Shown: piece after piece, positions 45,037 to 60,000 of the stretch
Layout: each line of letters begins with the position of its first letter
Numbering within the stretch: the first letter of the stretch is position 1
Assembly: GCA_002633005.1 (NCBI GenBank)
Contig: NMRA01000268.1
Location: 287,982 to 351,981 of the forward strand
Direction: 5' to 3'
DNA: 64,000 nucleotides
DNA from: Phoronis australis
Taxonomy: Eukaryota > Phoronida > Phoronidae
Translations under genes and position numbers: made by a program
Notes under the pieces: model-generated
Database searches by the model: none
What the model was told of the DNA's origin: nothing
Seen by the model: only the letters and a program-made list of their open reading frames with translations

Positions 45037-48000
45037 CTGAAATGACAGGTTAGTAAACAATCAAAAATCAATTTCATAAGACTTTCTAGTTTCAGAAAAT
45101 ATGTACTTCTATGGAGCTAAAATCTATAGTTTTAAAGATATGTTGCTGAATACGCAGACTAGTCAGTATGCCCTACATAAACCTATGCCACAGACATAAA
45201 CAAGGTCACCGTAAAAAATTCAACAACTTCGAATTAAAATAAGTTTGCAAATGAAAACCAGCAGTAGAAGCAATCAGTGAGATCTCCACCATGCATAGAA
45301 TAGTCATCGAACATTAGTAAGGTTCATTAGCTCAGCAGCTTTTTTAGATGTTTCTAAAAATGGTATCATTCATGACTTTATCAACTGCAAATACTTGAGT
45401 TATCCTGCCTGTAAGATAACTGAAAATGTAATACCCCCCGTCACACCAGAGGCGCGGTGCCCCTACGGTTTTTGGTCAAAACTGCCATCACCATAGTGAC
45501 ACCACCAGTAGTGTTTCATAGTTTTCCTCTACCTGTCACACATGTGTTTTTCTTCGCGCCACGGGATCACCATAGGGTCGCCAGTCTATGTTTTCAGAGA
45601 TTGCACGGCGGTTGTACTGCGGAAGCACGGCGGTGATGGAGGTGCTACTGCAATCCTTGTACAGCGCCATGGCAGTCATGAAGGTGTCGTGGCGAACCCA
45701 CTGCGGATTGGCTCAACCCGTGGTGGCACTGCGAAAGTTTTAAACATGTTCAAAGTTTCCGCGTGCCACCGCGAAGGTCCGCGGTTTCTACAAATTTTCC
45801 GCGGTGCTAAAGCGATCAATGACGCAACCACTGTGGAACCATGGCGATCGTGGCGGTGCCAGTGTGGTTTATGCTGTACAAGCACCGCAGTGGCACCGCA
45901 CCTACGGTGTGACGGGGGTATAAATAATAAGTCCAGTCTATTAAAAGTAATTAAACACAAGAGCAACGCGGAGCGTTAAAATGCACATACGAATGCATCG
46001 CAAATGGTGTGCTTTTAGAGTACAGTATTTATTTGTATCATAAAAATGGCCACTAGATGATGCAAAAACGTACAATCAATCCAAAAACGGGAACATGCCA
46101 TATTTCATAAAAATCTGTCAAGGAACTTCAGAGAAACAAAGGAAAACAGAGAACAAAATGAAATTGCCATTTGTGGGCACAGCGTCCGTTCCATCCGCCT
46201 GAAAGTCGTTGTCTGTTATTTTCATATAAATTCACTTACTAAATTTAATAAAGATCCTGCAGTGGGTTTTGGAGATACAGCTATAGGCACAAAATAAAAT
46301 AAAACAAAACTACCATTAGGAGGCGCCACAGTAGTCAGTCACCATCATCAAACATCCTCTTCACACTGAAAACATATATGCCAATTTTCAAAACCATCCC
46401 TAGAATGATTTGGTTGATCGAGGAGTGGACGTCAAGAACAAGATTTGAAAACACCAAAAATGGCCACCAGGTGGCGCAAAATACTGCGATTCCATCCAAA
46501 AACAGGATGATAGTGTCACCTCACCAATAGATGCCTAAATTCAAAATTTTATGAAAATCTGTTGAGGACCTTTGAAGATACAGACTGGTAAACTTAAAAA
46601 ACTAAAATTGCCACTAGGGGGCACACCAGTAGTCAGATCCATCTGAAAGTCGTCGTCGTCGTTCATTGTCATCATCGTATAAATACACTTACTAAATTTA
46701 GTCAAGATCCTGCGAACGGTTTAGGGGATATAGCCATAGGCGCAAAAATCCAAAAAACTGCCACTAGGAGGTGTCACAGTAGTCAAAGTCGTCGGAAAAT
46801 CATCGTCATCCATCCAGTTCATAGGAAGAACATACAAGCCAATTTTCACAATCATCCTTTGAGCAGTTTGGTTCGGGGTGGACTCGAAAACAGAGAAAAT
46901 GGCGTCAAATCCATCTGAAAACCGGAGGATAGCACCATCTCACTAATAGGTGCCTATATACCAAATTTTATGAAAATCCGTTCTGGACTTTTGAAGATAC
47001 AGAGGTAAACGTAAGAAACTAAAATTGCCACTATGGGGTACACCGGTAGTCGGATCCGTCCAAAAGTTCACGCATGTCGTCCCATCCACAGAAGGAACAC
47101 GTATGCAAAATTTCAATAACATACATTACGACGTTTTGGAAATAGAGCAGCAGACGCCAGACGGACGGAGATGACGGCATAATATGTGGACGCATAAAAA
47201 TGCTCAAGCTACTCGTGGTGACTAGTTCATGCCTTGCACAGGTTTGAATTCAACAAAGATAATGTAGGCAATAACAACAACAAATAGCAAGATGTGTGCC
47301 CTTAATTAGCCAGACTATGAAGATACTTACAAGCTAGGGTATTCCACACGTATAACCCTGTGGGGCCTGTAATAGTCTCAATTGGACGCGTTGCCAGGTT
47401 GATGATTGCCAAGAATGAGCCAACCAAACCCCATACTATACCAAGGGCAGCGAACACAATGGTGCATACCCATAGCCCAAAGTTCAACAGACCAACATTT
47501 GAAGCAGCCGTGGCCTGGTCCTCGACTGAAATGAGACGTATGAAACAGTGAGATGAGGTATCGGGTACAGATGACTGGTGTGTGGACCAAGCAAGCCCCG
47601 GCAGAGTGAAGGGTGCAAGTCGCGATCTAAGGCAGCAACGAGGATAGCCATGGACCTGGAACACATAGAGATGCACACTGGCACTATACATACAAGCAAC
47701 AGAAATGAGGATAGCCTGGAACCAAGTAATGCACTGGTACTATACACACAGGCTGTAGATAAAGATGGGTAGAACAGACAGTGGTGTGCAATCAGTGATG
47801 GAAGACAGTGTGTGTGGAGTGAATGTGAATAGTATTTAACACACGTCTTGCTTTCCATATCTCTGCTAATTGACTGTTAGCACATAGACCACCAACTTAC
47901 ACAAAGCTGCGATGTCTGTTACTCCTTAGAGGTGGTGCCTGTTGAATTAACCCATCTTACTTCTGGTGTTTACGTCTACTGACTATGGTTTGTGCTGTTA

Positions 48001-51000
48001 GAGCTTGAATTTTGCACTTCCTGAATTAATGTCGAAATTACTCATGACACCAAGAATTCTACTACTGAAAGATGGTTGAATGGCCTTTCAAGGCCGAAAT
48101 GCTTTCTTTCATATTGCTCGGAAGTACAATAGGTACCAGAATTTCTTGTCCCAATACAGTAACGAAAAGCTAAGATTAGCACTTCCACGCGAAATTTATG
48201 AGAAAATATCAGAGCTCCAAAGCCTTGATCTATGATGTAGTGAAGCCCAGCACAGAGCCATGTTTAAAAATTTTTAGCCATGTTTGAAGTGCCATGGCTT
48301 TTCAGCTCTACATTACATTTTAGTGCGTTTCAAGTAGAATGGATCCGTCATGAACCAAATAAAAATCACACTAATGCGAAATCACACATTCCTTCAAGGT
48401 ATCTGGTTAGTTTGGAATACTAATAGCCAACTCTAAGCTTGAGCTTGGCCAGCAGTTGTGGAGTTGGATAGATGTTCAATAGAGTACTGGTTCAAAGGTT
48501 TCAGCTAAAGAAGCCACTGTGTTAATATAGCACAAGGCTAAAGAGCAGCATGGAAGTTGAGTGCCATTGACTAAGACAGGAAAGGATATTGAGTCGTCAG
48601 TCTACCAACAGGTGGCACACAAAGTGGAAGGTACCAGTACAAGAGAGAAGAGTAATATTCAACACAGATAAAAAAGTCTACGTTAAACAAGTTGTTAGGT
48701 AAGTTATAGGTAATAAGATTGAGTGAAAAATGCAGTTAACCTCGAACGTAATAAAAATGTTTCTCCACAATTCAATCACGCCAAACCAAATGCAATAGAA
48801 AAAGCTCTCACTGGTAGATCACGTTAATAAGAGAACAAAGAAACAAAGGCAATACAAACAGATAGAACAAAATTAATTTTAATACAGATAAATGCAGTAG
48901 TTAAAAGTCATACCAGAAAGTAAAAGAAAATCCCAGGACAAACTATCCCTTAAAATTTAGAAACTAAATGTATAGGATTCAAATGTCAGAAAAGTACAGA
49001 AAACAAAAGAATCGTATTAGTTTTGTTCTGCAGCTTAACAGGCAAGTTTGTCCATAGGATTAGGTTGTTAGAAACCTGAGCTGTTTGCTTCCAAAGTATT
49101 AAGGATGCCTTCCAATTCCTTTATACGCTCATCTTCTGAGGTCAGCCCACTCCAGCCACACAGATTGTTGCCAGCATCACAAACAACTGTTTGAGAATAA
49201 AACAGAACAGGCATGCAAACAGTGATGAGAAATGAGTGAAACAGTAAAAAACTAAACTCAATGACATACAGAAACAGAACTGTGGAACGTGCATTGAGGA
49301 AAACGAGGTACATTGAGACATTAAGACAAATTTTTCGACCAGGGCACACCAGTGTTGAACAGTTCATACTCGTTGCATGTTTTTGATTTACTGAAACAAT
49401 AAATATATAAAGCATGCTAAAAGCAGCTATAAACCTATCTTCCATCATAGAAATCAACCTTTGATTTAGATCCCTTGCTGTTATGAAATTGGTCTCAAAA
49501 TAGTTCCTTAGTCAAATTTGAGGTGATTTCAAGACATCATAAGAAATGACACTTTGCTATGCTCTGAAAATAAGCTCAGCAATTTGGCTTGTCATTGCGT
49601 GTCATAGTATGAGCAAGTATGGTCACAAAAAGTAAAGAATTGTCAGTTCTTTGCAAACACAGATGTCACTCATCATCCGAGTAAGAAACAAACTGAAATC
49701 ACCTTTACAGCAGATAGTGGTGGTCTATATCAAAGGTTCTTGGACAGATCTAAAGCTGCTTTGATACCTTTTTTTAATTTGACAAATTAACAGGAAATTT
49801 GGCTTGTTATGTCTTAGACTGGTGCAGAGTATATTCAGTCAGAGAATTTTTGAGGCTCCATAGGGTGGCATCATGCTGCTTTAATGATTTTGAAGTTGTA
49901 TTTTTGTGGTGCAGTTCATAACAAAAACAGCAGATTCTTGTTCTACGCTTACTTTTATACAGAATTTTACAACAATCTCCTCATTACAATTTTTGACATC
50001 TCAATGCACCCAACTTTCATGTACTCCATGTTACAGCATGTGGTCTGTGCCCACAGAGAATGAAAAGAAACAATTGACAGGAACTCAACTACAACAGGAT
50101 TGTTCCCAATTGTCCAGACAGTTTTGATACAAGGTATATATTTCTCTGCAAGATTCAAACACAACATAACAGAAAAGGAGAAACTTTGCTCAAACTTGAT
50201 CAATAAAGACATTATATACGGTACTAGTACATATATACAAAAATTATATACTAGTACATATATACATACTAGTACATATATACATATAAACTAGTACATA
50301 CATACATATATACTAGTACATACATACATATATACTAGTACATATATACATATATACTAGTACATACATACATATATACTAGTACATCAGGAAACAACAC
50401 ATACACATCATTAATTTGAGCACTAGCAGAAAAAATGAAAGAAGTGACAAGAAGATTTAAGTGTAGAGTGGCATCCATGAAAGCATGATTTTAACCATGA
50501 GTTGAAATTAGGCATACATGCTGTTATTGGCTTTGAAATTGAGAATCTAGCACTCAATAGAACTAAAAATAAAGTTATGTTGAGCACTGTTAACATAATA
50601 TGACTATTACCTTGAGACACCCCATTTCAGTCAACGGCGAGTGTCGAATGGTCTAATTTATTTTGTTTCAAAATAAGACAAGTTAACACTTCTTATTTTT
50701 CTATGTTTGTACTTTGGAGGAAATGGAGCTCATAGAGATTAGCTTTGGGAAATAATAAACCACTTCATTCTTGTTTTATCTCACTTTAAGTAGGCAATTT
50801 TTGCTCGGCCAAAGCAGCGCTCAATATAAGTTTAAGCATATGTAAGTTTATCGATTCTGGCTTTCGCAGTCATGCTGTGAAAGTATGGCATGCTGTTACA
50901 CTGAAACTGACCATTTAGATTATGGTAAAAGTACTTCAGTTCGGGACACAATATAGCAGACAAGTGAAATTTCATTTTGCGGTATCACAGTTCTCAAACA

Positions 51001-54000
51001 GACTATCATCAAGTTTTCCGGATATTATATTTTAGCTTGGCTACTGCAGCTTAATTTCCACAGTATAACTATCACAAATGACATCTGGTACTCACAACAA
51101 TGTAGTGAACCACTGAAAAATACAGAGACCACAATTTATTAGCAATTATTTGTGTTCAAAACTGAAAAAATTAAAATGCGGAAGATTTCGCAGACCTAGG
51201 TATAAATTCTAAAAGTGGACAAGAGAAAATAAACCAGAGGATTGCCAGAACAATGATTATTTGAGAAAAGAATTGTTTGCAATGATTCTGAAAAGCAAAA
51301 TTAGTCAATTTACGGTACATGAAAAATCCAAAAATATTTAGTGTTTTGGTAAAATGCCTATTACCTTGGAAATCAGTTTCAAATGGCATTTGTCGAATAT
51401 TTGATTTAATTTTGAGCCATCAGCGTAACAAAATCAAGTTACTTAATTAATAAGGACAGTTAACACTGACTTCTTGTTTTTCATGAATACTGANTGTACT
51501 TTGGAGGAAATGGAGCTCATAGAGATTAGCTTTGGGAAATAATAAACCACTTCATTCTTATTTTATCTCACTTTAAGTTGGCAATTTTTGCTCGGCCAAA
51601 GCAGCGCTCAATATAAGTTTAAGCATTGTAAGTTTATCGATTCTGGCTTTCGCAGTCATGCTGTGAAAGTATGGCATGCTGTTACACTGAAACTGACCAT
51701 TTAGAATACGGTAAAAGTACTTCAGTTCGGGACACAACATAGCAGACAAGTGAAATTTCATTTTGCGGTATCACAGTTCTCAAACAGACTATCATCAAGT
51801 TTTCAGGATATTATATTTTAGCTTGGCTACTGCAGCTTAATTTCCACAGTATAACTATCACAAATGACATCTGGTACTCACAACAATGTAGTGAACCACT
51901 GAAAAATACAGAGACCACAATTTATTAGCAATTATTTGTGTTCAAAACTGAAAAAAATTAAAATACGGAAGATTTCGCAGACCCAGGTATAAATTCTAAA
52001 AGTGGACAAGAGAAAATAAACCAGAGGATTGCCAGAACAATGATTATTTGAGAAAAGAATTGTTTGCGATGATTCTGAAAAGCAAAATTAGTCAATTTAC
52101 GTACATGAAAAATCCAAAAATATTTAGTGTTTTGGTAAAATGCCTATTATCTTGGAAATCAGTTTCAAATGGCATCTGTCGAATATTTGATTTAATTTTG
52201 AGCCATCAGCGTAACAAAATCAAGTTACTTAATAATGACAGTTAACACTGACTTCTTGTTTTTCATGAATACTGAGCTTGAAATGGAGCTCAATTAGTTT
52301 CAGGTATGTTTGGCCTTATCAATCACTTTTAAAAGGACATGCAATAATCAGGTTAACGACCAAAAAAGATTTCGGGATTATTGTTGGATGGGATGGACTT
52401 CTTTAAGTTATTAGTCATAACCAGAGCTACAAAACCAAAAAATTCACGTTTTTTGTGTTTTTATAACAAATGCCCGGTTCTCACCGATGTCTGCCAGACA
52501 ATCACTGAAATCAAGGTGGTGACTTTATCAATTGAATATGTTTAAAATACTCTACCATTTATCGAGTGAGGTTTAGTTCCACCAACTTAGCCGAAAACCG
52601 ACTGTCGGAGTTGCAGGTTCCATTCCACATTGACGCTGACCTCAGAAATATCAATTTTCTCACTAATAATGTCCCTTTAACTTTCTTGTTTATTTTACTT
52701 GAAAGTTGGTCACAGTGCTGAGATCACAAAATAGTAGATACATACATAAAGTAAATACATGATAGGAGTAGAAGCTAAACCTATTTCAAAAGATCCAAGA
52801 TTTACAAAAAATGATCTAATATGTATACACTAAAGTCACAGCTAGGTGAACTAAGCACAGGGCAATGATAGATCCTTCAACTCTACCCAGGGTGCAACAT
52901 AATGAGCTGCAGGTTGCATCTATGACCTGAAATTTGGAAATGTGAGCTAAGATTTTAGACAACTCGTTATAGTCACTCTGGTGCAAATTGGGCACTCCAA
53001 CTCCAGCGAGCAGAGTAATTGTTGTATCTCCTGAAAATGACCAACAATGTTTTTTTCTATTCTGTAGTCACCACGCTTGATCAACTTGGCACCTGTCACT
53101 ATGTGAGTGCAAGCTGCATTTCGGAACTGCGAGCTGGGATTTAGGCCAGGTGGAAAAAAATGACCATACTGTCAAGGGATGCTACAAGTTGTTGTACTGA
53201 CAGACGAACTGCTCAATGGCTCCAGATGGTGACCAACATCTGTAGTCATTTTAGCTAAATTCAGACAATCATTAATAAGGGCCCCTGCACTGACCGATGA
53301 ATTAACACAGAGAGCACTGACCGTTGAACTTACTGAGTAATAACCAAGTCAATGACTGTTTCACACAGGTTCAACAGCCTTTAGTGCAGAAAGCGCAATT
53401 TTCTAATAATCAATAAAAATAGCAAAACCTTCTATCCAAGGAGAAAGGGGTTGTCACTTGGAGAGGCACATTCCGTTGAGATATAGGGCACAGAACAAAC
53501 GAAACACAACAAGCTTAGTCCACTGTCTCAAATACCAGTAAACTTCACTTTCCCGCAAAAATATTGAGTAAGTCAATCGCGTGGTGGATATCTCACCTGT
53601 TCGATTTCTCAAGCCCAGATCTTTACAGAGTCCAGGGCAAATGGGCTGCCTGAATGCTTGATACATTAGTTATTGATATATTATGCGACATTAATCAACA
53701 AGAATCTGTTCAAAGGTCTTTTAAACACGTTTTGCTAATTTTTAGACTTGCTGAAGAGAATGAACTGAATGAGTCGAAAAGCGTAGATAATTCATACATG
53801 CTCAGGACCACAGTCGAAGTGCGGTGAAAATGCATAAACAAAAAACAAATTCAAAAGTGTAAAGTATGGTTTAGTAGTATTTTTCATCACGAATTTGAAT
53901 AAAATATCAAAAGTGACCTCCGTCTCAAAGTTACGAAGTTGGTTGTGTTTTTACAACTGAAAACAACTAGGCTGAAGTAAAGTTTTATTAGTGGTCAATT

Positions 54001-57000
54001 GACAATGTACACAGATCATACTATGGGGATATTTATGTATTCGGATCTTATGCTGATAACTATACTGAAATCTTTTGTGCGCTACAGGACCCTTTGCTTT
54101 TTAAAATGCTGTGCGTTCCATCTTTACTTCACCAGGCTCTGCTGGGGGTATATATCTGTGATAAGCCACCCTAACACCTTTCTTATATTGCGAGTAGGAG
54201 ATGGAAGCATATCAATAAGCCATATACAGTTTATCCTTTAATAACAACCCTTTCTTATAATGCGAGTAGGAGATGGAAGCATATCAATAAGCCATATACT
54301 GTTTATCCTTTAATAACAACCCTTTCTTATAATGCGAGTAGGAGATGGAAGCATATCAATAAGCCATATACTGTTTATCCTTTAATAACANGTTGTTGTA
54401 CTGACAGACGAACTGCTCAATGGCTCCAGATGGTGACCAACATCTGTAGTCATTTTAGCTAAATTCAGACAATCATTAATAAGGGCCCCTGTGCTGACGG
54501 ATGAATTAACACACAGAGCACTGACCGTTGAACTTACTGAGTAATAAACAAGTCAATGACACAGGTTCAACAGCCTTTAGTACAGAAAGCGCAATTTTCT
54601 AATAATCAATGAAAATAGCAAAACCTTCTATCCAAGGAGAAAGGGGTTGTCACTTGGAGAGGCACATTCCGTGGAGATATAGGGCCCAGAACAAACGAAA
54701 CACAACAAGCTTAGTCCACTGTCTCAAATACCAGTAAACTTCACTTTCCCGCAAAAATATTGAGTAAGTCAATCTCGTGGTGAATATCTCACCTGTTCGA
54801 TTTCTCAAGCCCAGATCTTTACAGAGTCCAGGGAAAATGGGCTGCCTGAATGCTTGATACATTAGTTATTGATATATTATGCGACATTAATCAACAAGAA
54901 TCTGTTCAAAGGTCTTTTAAACACGTTTTGCTAATTTTTAGACTTGCTGAAGAGAATGAACTGAATGAGTCGAAAAGCGTAAATAATTCATACATGCTCA
55001 GGACCAGAGTCGAAGTGCGGTGAAAATGCATAAACAAAAAACAAATTCAAAAGTGTAAAGTATGGTTTAGTAGTATTTTTCATCACGAATTTGAATAAAA
55101 TATCAAAAGTGACCTCCGTCTCAAAGTTAAGAAGTTGGTTGTGTTTTTACAACTGAAAACAACTAGGCTGAAGTAAAGTTTTATTAGTGGTCAATTGACA
55201 ATGTACACAGATCATACTATGGGGATATTTATGTATTCGGATCTTATGCTGATAACTATACTGAAATCTTTTGTGCGCTACAGGACCCTTTGCTTTGTAA
55301 AATGCTGTGCTTTCCACCTTTACTTCACCAGGCTCTGCTGGGGGTATATATCTGTGATAAGCCACCCTAACACCTTTCTTATATTGCGAGTACGAGATGG
55401 CCGCATATGAACAAGCCATATACTGTTTATCCTTTAATAACAACCAATTGCATTTCATGTATCAAACAATTATTCAATAAAATGTTTGGCAAAGAAAGAA
55501 AATAAATTAAAATATATTGAGTGCGGCACTTGTGGACCTTAATTAATACAAAATGAAATACGATGGACAGAAACAATTGTTCACATCATAAAAAAGAGTG
55601 GAAATTGTTTTTATTTTATGAAACCTGAAATATTCACTTCTGTACCCAACCATGTTTACTTACAGACCAGTAGTTATACAATCAACTGATGAGCATATTA
55701 AACAGTAGTGGTAAGAATAGGAAAGTTTCTCAGAATCGACAACAGGTGATGCCGTCTTACGCTACCAGACAAAATTTGTGTGCAGCCGAGGTGGCTTCGC
55801 CTCATTCGTGTGACCTTCAAAACTTTTTTAGCAACACCAAACAAATATTTCTGTGCAGCCTCACTTACATTAATTTTAATTAAATTCAGCTATATAGAAG
55901 AATCAATTTCACTGTATTGAAATAAATTTTGATTCCATGTTTTTCTTTAGCAATGATATCGGCGACAAACCGTTGAATCGTTGCTTCACTATTACACAGG
56001 GAAAAAGAACCTATTGATTTTCATCAAACCTGTTGCTAAGCTAAGCTTTTAACATATGTCAACATGACTGACAAACAGTTGAACTACAGGGTGGGCAGAG
56101 GAAGGAAATGTTTTGTAAATTCATAACTGATTCAGCACTGAGCCTGTAACTACCTGTTGTTATAGCTAGGTGGGGTCCATTCCAAGTAACTGGGTAGGTG
56201 TTGCAGAACATCTAAAATCCTGATTTTTAATGCAATGTCTATATGGGGTTTTACATCGTGTCGCATATATGCAGCGCCCTACTCACTAGCCTACATCGTA
56301 ATACATCCAATGATGCTAACGGTACTGAAGATGAATGCCACAAATTACAAACGTGTTTGCTCACGTCCTTTCATCATAGTGCAGTGTGCCGCTATATTAA
56401 AAAGTACAGACACAAGTTTACATGTCTACGTAACACTATGCTAAAAAACAACCGTTTCCTTCTTCAGTCCAATGAAAATCCCGCCTGTGTTAAACCTGGG
56501 AGTATTGGTACTATGTTAAACTTAGAAGAAATTGTAAACACTCAAGGAATTATGGGTAATTCTTTACCTGTCTCACACACGATATGGTGGACAAGTGAAT
56601 TTCATTTTGTCAAATTTCTCAATAAAAATGAAGATTAAGAAAAATTCAATAACTTGTTAGCCTGTTTGTATAGCGTAGATGTGATAAAACAACAGTGTTT
56701 AGCTTGTTCGTACTGTGTAGCTGTCATAAAACAACAGTGTTTAGCCTGTTTGTACTGTGTAGTTGTCATAAAACAAAAGTGTTTAGCTTATTTATACTAT
56801 GTAGATGTCATAAAACAACAGTATTTAGCTTGTTTGTACTGTCTAGATGTCATAAAACAACATTTGGTTATGTTTCTATAAATTACAGCAAGGTAACCTG
56901 CCTTAGAAAATACTTGTGCAAAAACAGCTGGATCACCAGTACCCTAATGCAATGTGCAGACACATGTCCTCAACCTTAACTGCCATTATTCATGAGAAAC

Positions 57001-60000
57001 ATGTAATACCAGCATTATAACATCAAACAATGTAAAGTATGTTCATATCCTGGTACTAATCACAGGTGACTGGACAGACCAATTATTATTTCCTTTTTAG
57101 TAGCAACCAAGGGGTCACACGCATATAAGATTTCAAAACCTGTGTTTGAATAACTAGCATGTATTTCAAGATTAGTTAAACGACATCAATTATTTAAAGC
57201 TCAGTAACATTTAGAAATCATTTCTTTTTAATACAAGCATGACAATGCGTAGCCTTGGTACAAAGCTGTATAAAAATATACAGCTTTGCACCGATGTGGG
57301 TAAAAAAGTGGCAAGATAAAATCTGACACAAAATTGGTGTCATTAAAAACTACAGTCTTCCTTGAGTAAACTAAATTATTTAACGGTGTTGGCAAAATTG
57401 GCGTTCTACCGTTATTCTGCTGCTAAAGTTGTGAAGCGATCTTTAGCGACGGATTTCGGCGCCGTGAAATTTTTAGAATTTTGATACCGAAAAATCAAAT
57501 TTCAGAAGAAATTTTGCTGCTGCCAAGCTATCATCATCACCCGAGAGATGTCGCAAAAATTTAGGAAATGGCGCGTGTGAGTGACACGAGCGTACTGTTT
57601 TCAAAACGACGAAATACTTTTCATTGTTAGAAAAGGCGGAGAGTTACACAAGAAAATGACGTTTATTGCATTGTTTTTCACTTAAACGGCTGTAACGGGA
57701 AAGGCGAGTGTTGGTTGACTCCCAGATTTTGCATGCACACCGTCCGGTTTTTAGCTTTACATGTTGATACAAGTTTCACGGCACGGTGACGAGCAGAACT
57801 ACCCAGGCTGTGTGCAATTTCGGGGTCTACAGAAGAAATACACACAGTGGGACCTAGCTGTATTTTGACGACAGTCTTCATACAGCTAGCTGGCTGGCTA
57901 GACAATGCGCAAAACATTAGAATATCATAAAGATATATGAAATGGCAACTCAAAATGTGCTTAGCCTCGAGAATCATTTATATTTGTTAGTTGCGTGGTA
58001 AATTTTTGCCAAGCGTGAGAAACGTTAAATGATAGTTTGCCTTAAAAATCTTGACATTTGGAGACAACAAGTGAAATATTGCACAAATATAGTGGCATCG
58101 TAAAATTGAAAATGTATAGAAGCGATTTTAGTTTCCAAATTGTAACTCAAGCGCCAATCTTGACCAGGATGCAACATAATCGATACAGTTAAACATAATA
58201 AATCATTTTGACAGCATAACTCTCACTATATAAGGTATACCACCACCTGTGACCAGGTTTAATACTTAATCCCTTAGCACAGATCAATATGCCAAGAATT
58301 TGGATGTTTGGGCTGAGATGATCGCACTCACAGGTTAACATCTCCACCCGTTAAACCAATAAAGATAACTACTCAGTGGTATCAAGTTCACTGAGCCGCT
58401 TTCACGCAGCTATGGTGAATAATCTGCATTCAGTGTTATAGTAAAATCTATCAAACAGTTTATTTGCTCATAAATATATTCTTGAAATTTTTTAAAAAGT
58501 GCAATTATGACAATTATTTTTGTTTGACATCGGTTAGAGTAGTCAAAATATTTCCTACCAAACTAAAATGGACCAGTAATGTAATTTAAACAATTTGAAT
58601 GTTGTAACAACAAAGATGGTAAGCTCACAATACAAACATGCAAAGAGCAATGCCAATCAAGTGTTTGGAAAAACATCTGGCATCTTCTACAAATGGTACA
58701 TTAACCAAATAAAAGAGCTATTATCACTTACTTTTATATTCTCCTCCTACTACAGTCAAGCGACCCATACATCATATTGCATGTTTTGGCACACTTTGCA
58801 TTATGGAAATACTATGGATGTCGTAAGCGACCCATACATCATATTGCATGTTTTGGCACACTTTGCATTATGGAAATACTATGGATGTCGTAAATTCTTT
58901 ACAGAAACAAGACTTAGCTTTACGTAATTGCTGTTACAAAATCTTAACACCGAAAGCCATTGCTCTGACTGACCTTTAAAAAACACTACTTGTAAACCCT
59001 AGCCTTCGCACACAACACATTGCAGAAAACTTACTAACCATGTTATGGCCATAGTTTTTTGGTCACCAAATTGAAGCTTGTATGTTTGATATATTTACTG
59101 CTACAACATAGCTCTGTTCAAATGATGCAACGCCATAAAAACGAGAAAGTGTGGAACAAATATTGATGTCATTTATTTGTCAGATTATGCTTCATGTAAG
59201 AATTTATAAAAACATGCGATATTTAGGTCTGCCGATATTTAGTTCCGTCCAATATTTAGGTCCGTCCGATACTTAAGTAAATAATCTGTACAGCACACAA
59301 CAGAAAATTCTTAGTACTAATTTATTAGACAAAAACAAGTACAAACTCGGCACAAACACATTTGAATTGATTGACATTTTGTTGATACATAATCAGTCCA
59401 ATTTTAATTTTTAAAAATGCAATTATCATAATGCATTAGTTTCAGGGTTTGAATTTTACTTTCTTGCATATTTAACTGATAATACACTGAATTATTTCTA
59501 AACAAAACCAAACTCTGCATTGATGAGTTTGGTTAAAAGTGCAAAATTTGGTTGTTACTATTTGATCACTATTACTTCTTTGTCAAAAATCAAGTAAAGA
59601 CTGTACTCAACGCAGTATGCAAGAAGACTGGCAACATATGGGCTGTGAAAAATGTGGATGTTTTTGTGGCATAAATCAGTTCTGTAATAAGTATCTAACA
59701 TGCTGAGATCAAGTAAATCACTTCAATCAAGCATATGTTTTAACTTAAAGTGCAACATGTACATCATAGTCTACCAACCTGTAACCAGAATCTATGTAGA
59801 AAAGGCCATTGACATGTCTAATCTTCTTTCTTTTTTGAACTTCAGTATAATAAACTACGTAAAAATGGATTTCATCAACCATTTAATAAACTGGACATGC
59901 TGAAGTTATGTAACCTTGTTAATCTCACTTGTACGATGCATCGGTAGCATCCGACTTCTGCTACAAGTCGGATGCGTAGACATTAAAACACCACGCTCGT

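Noticed and set aside
45542-45979. 145-codon plus frame and 96-codon antisense frame
   Set aside because: Both lie inside the GC-rich MITE; long open frames on both strands come from base composition and internal repeats.
47302-47858. Several overlapping frames around the clarin third exon
   Set aside because: Only 47525-47331 has matching splice sites and clarin motifs; the others are shadows.
56654-56979. Two overlapping frames with 14-residue protein repeats
   Set aside because: Explained by a 42-bp minisatellite (a multiple of three); no other coding sign.
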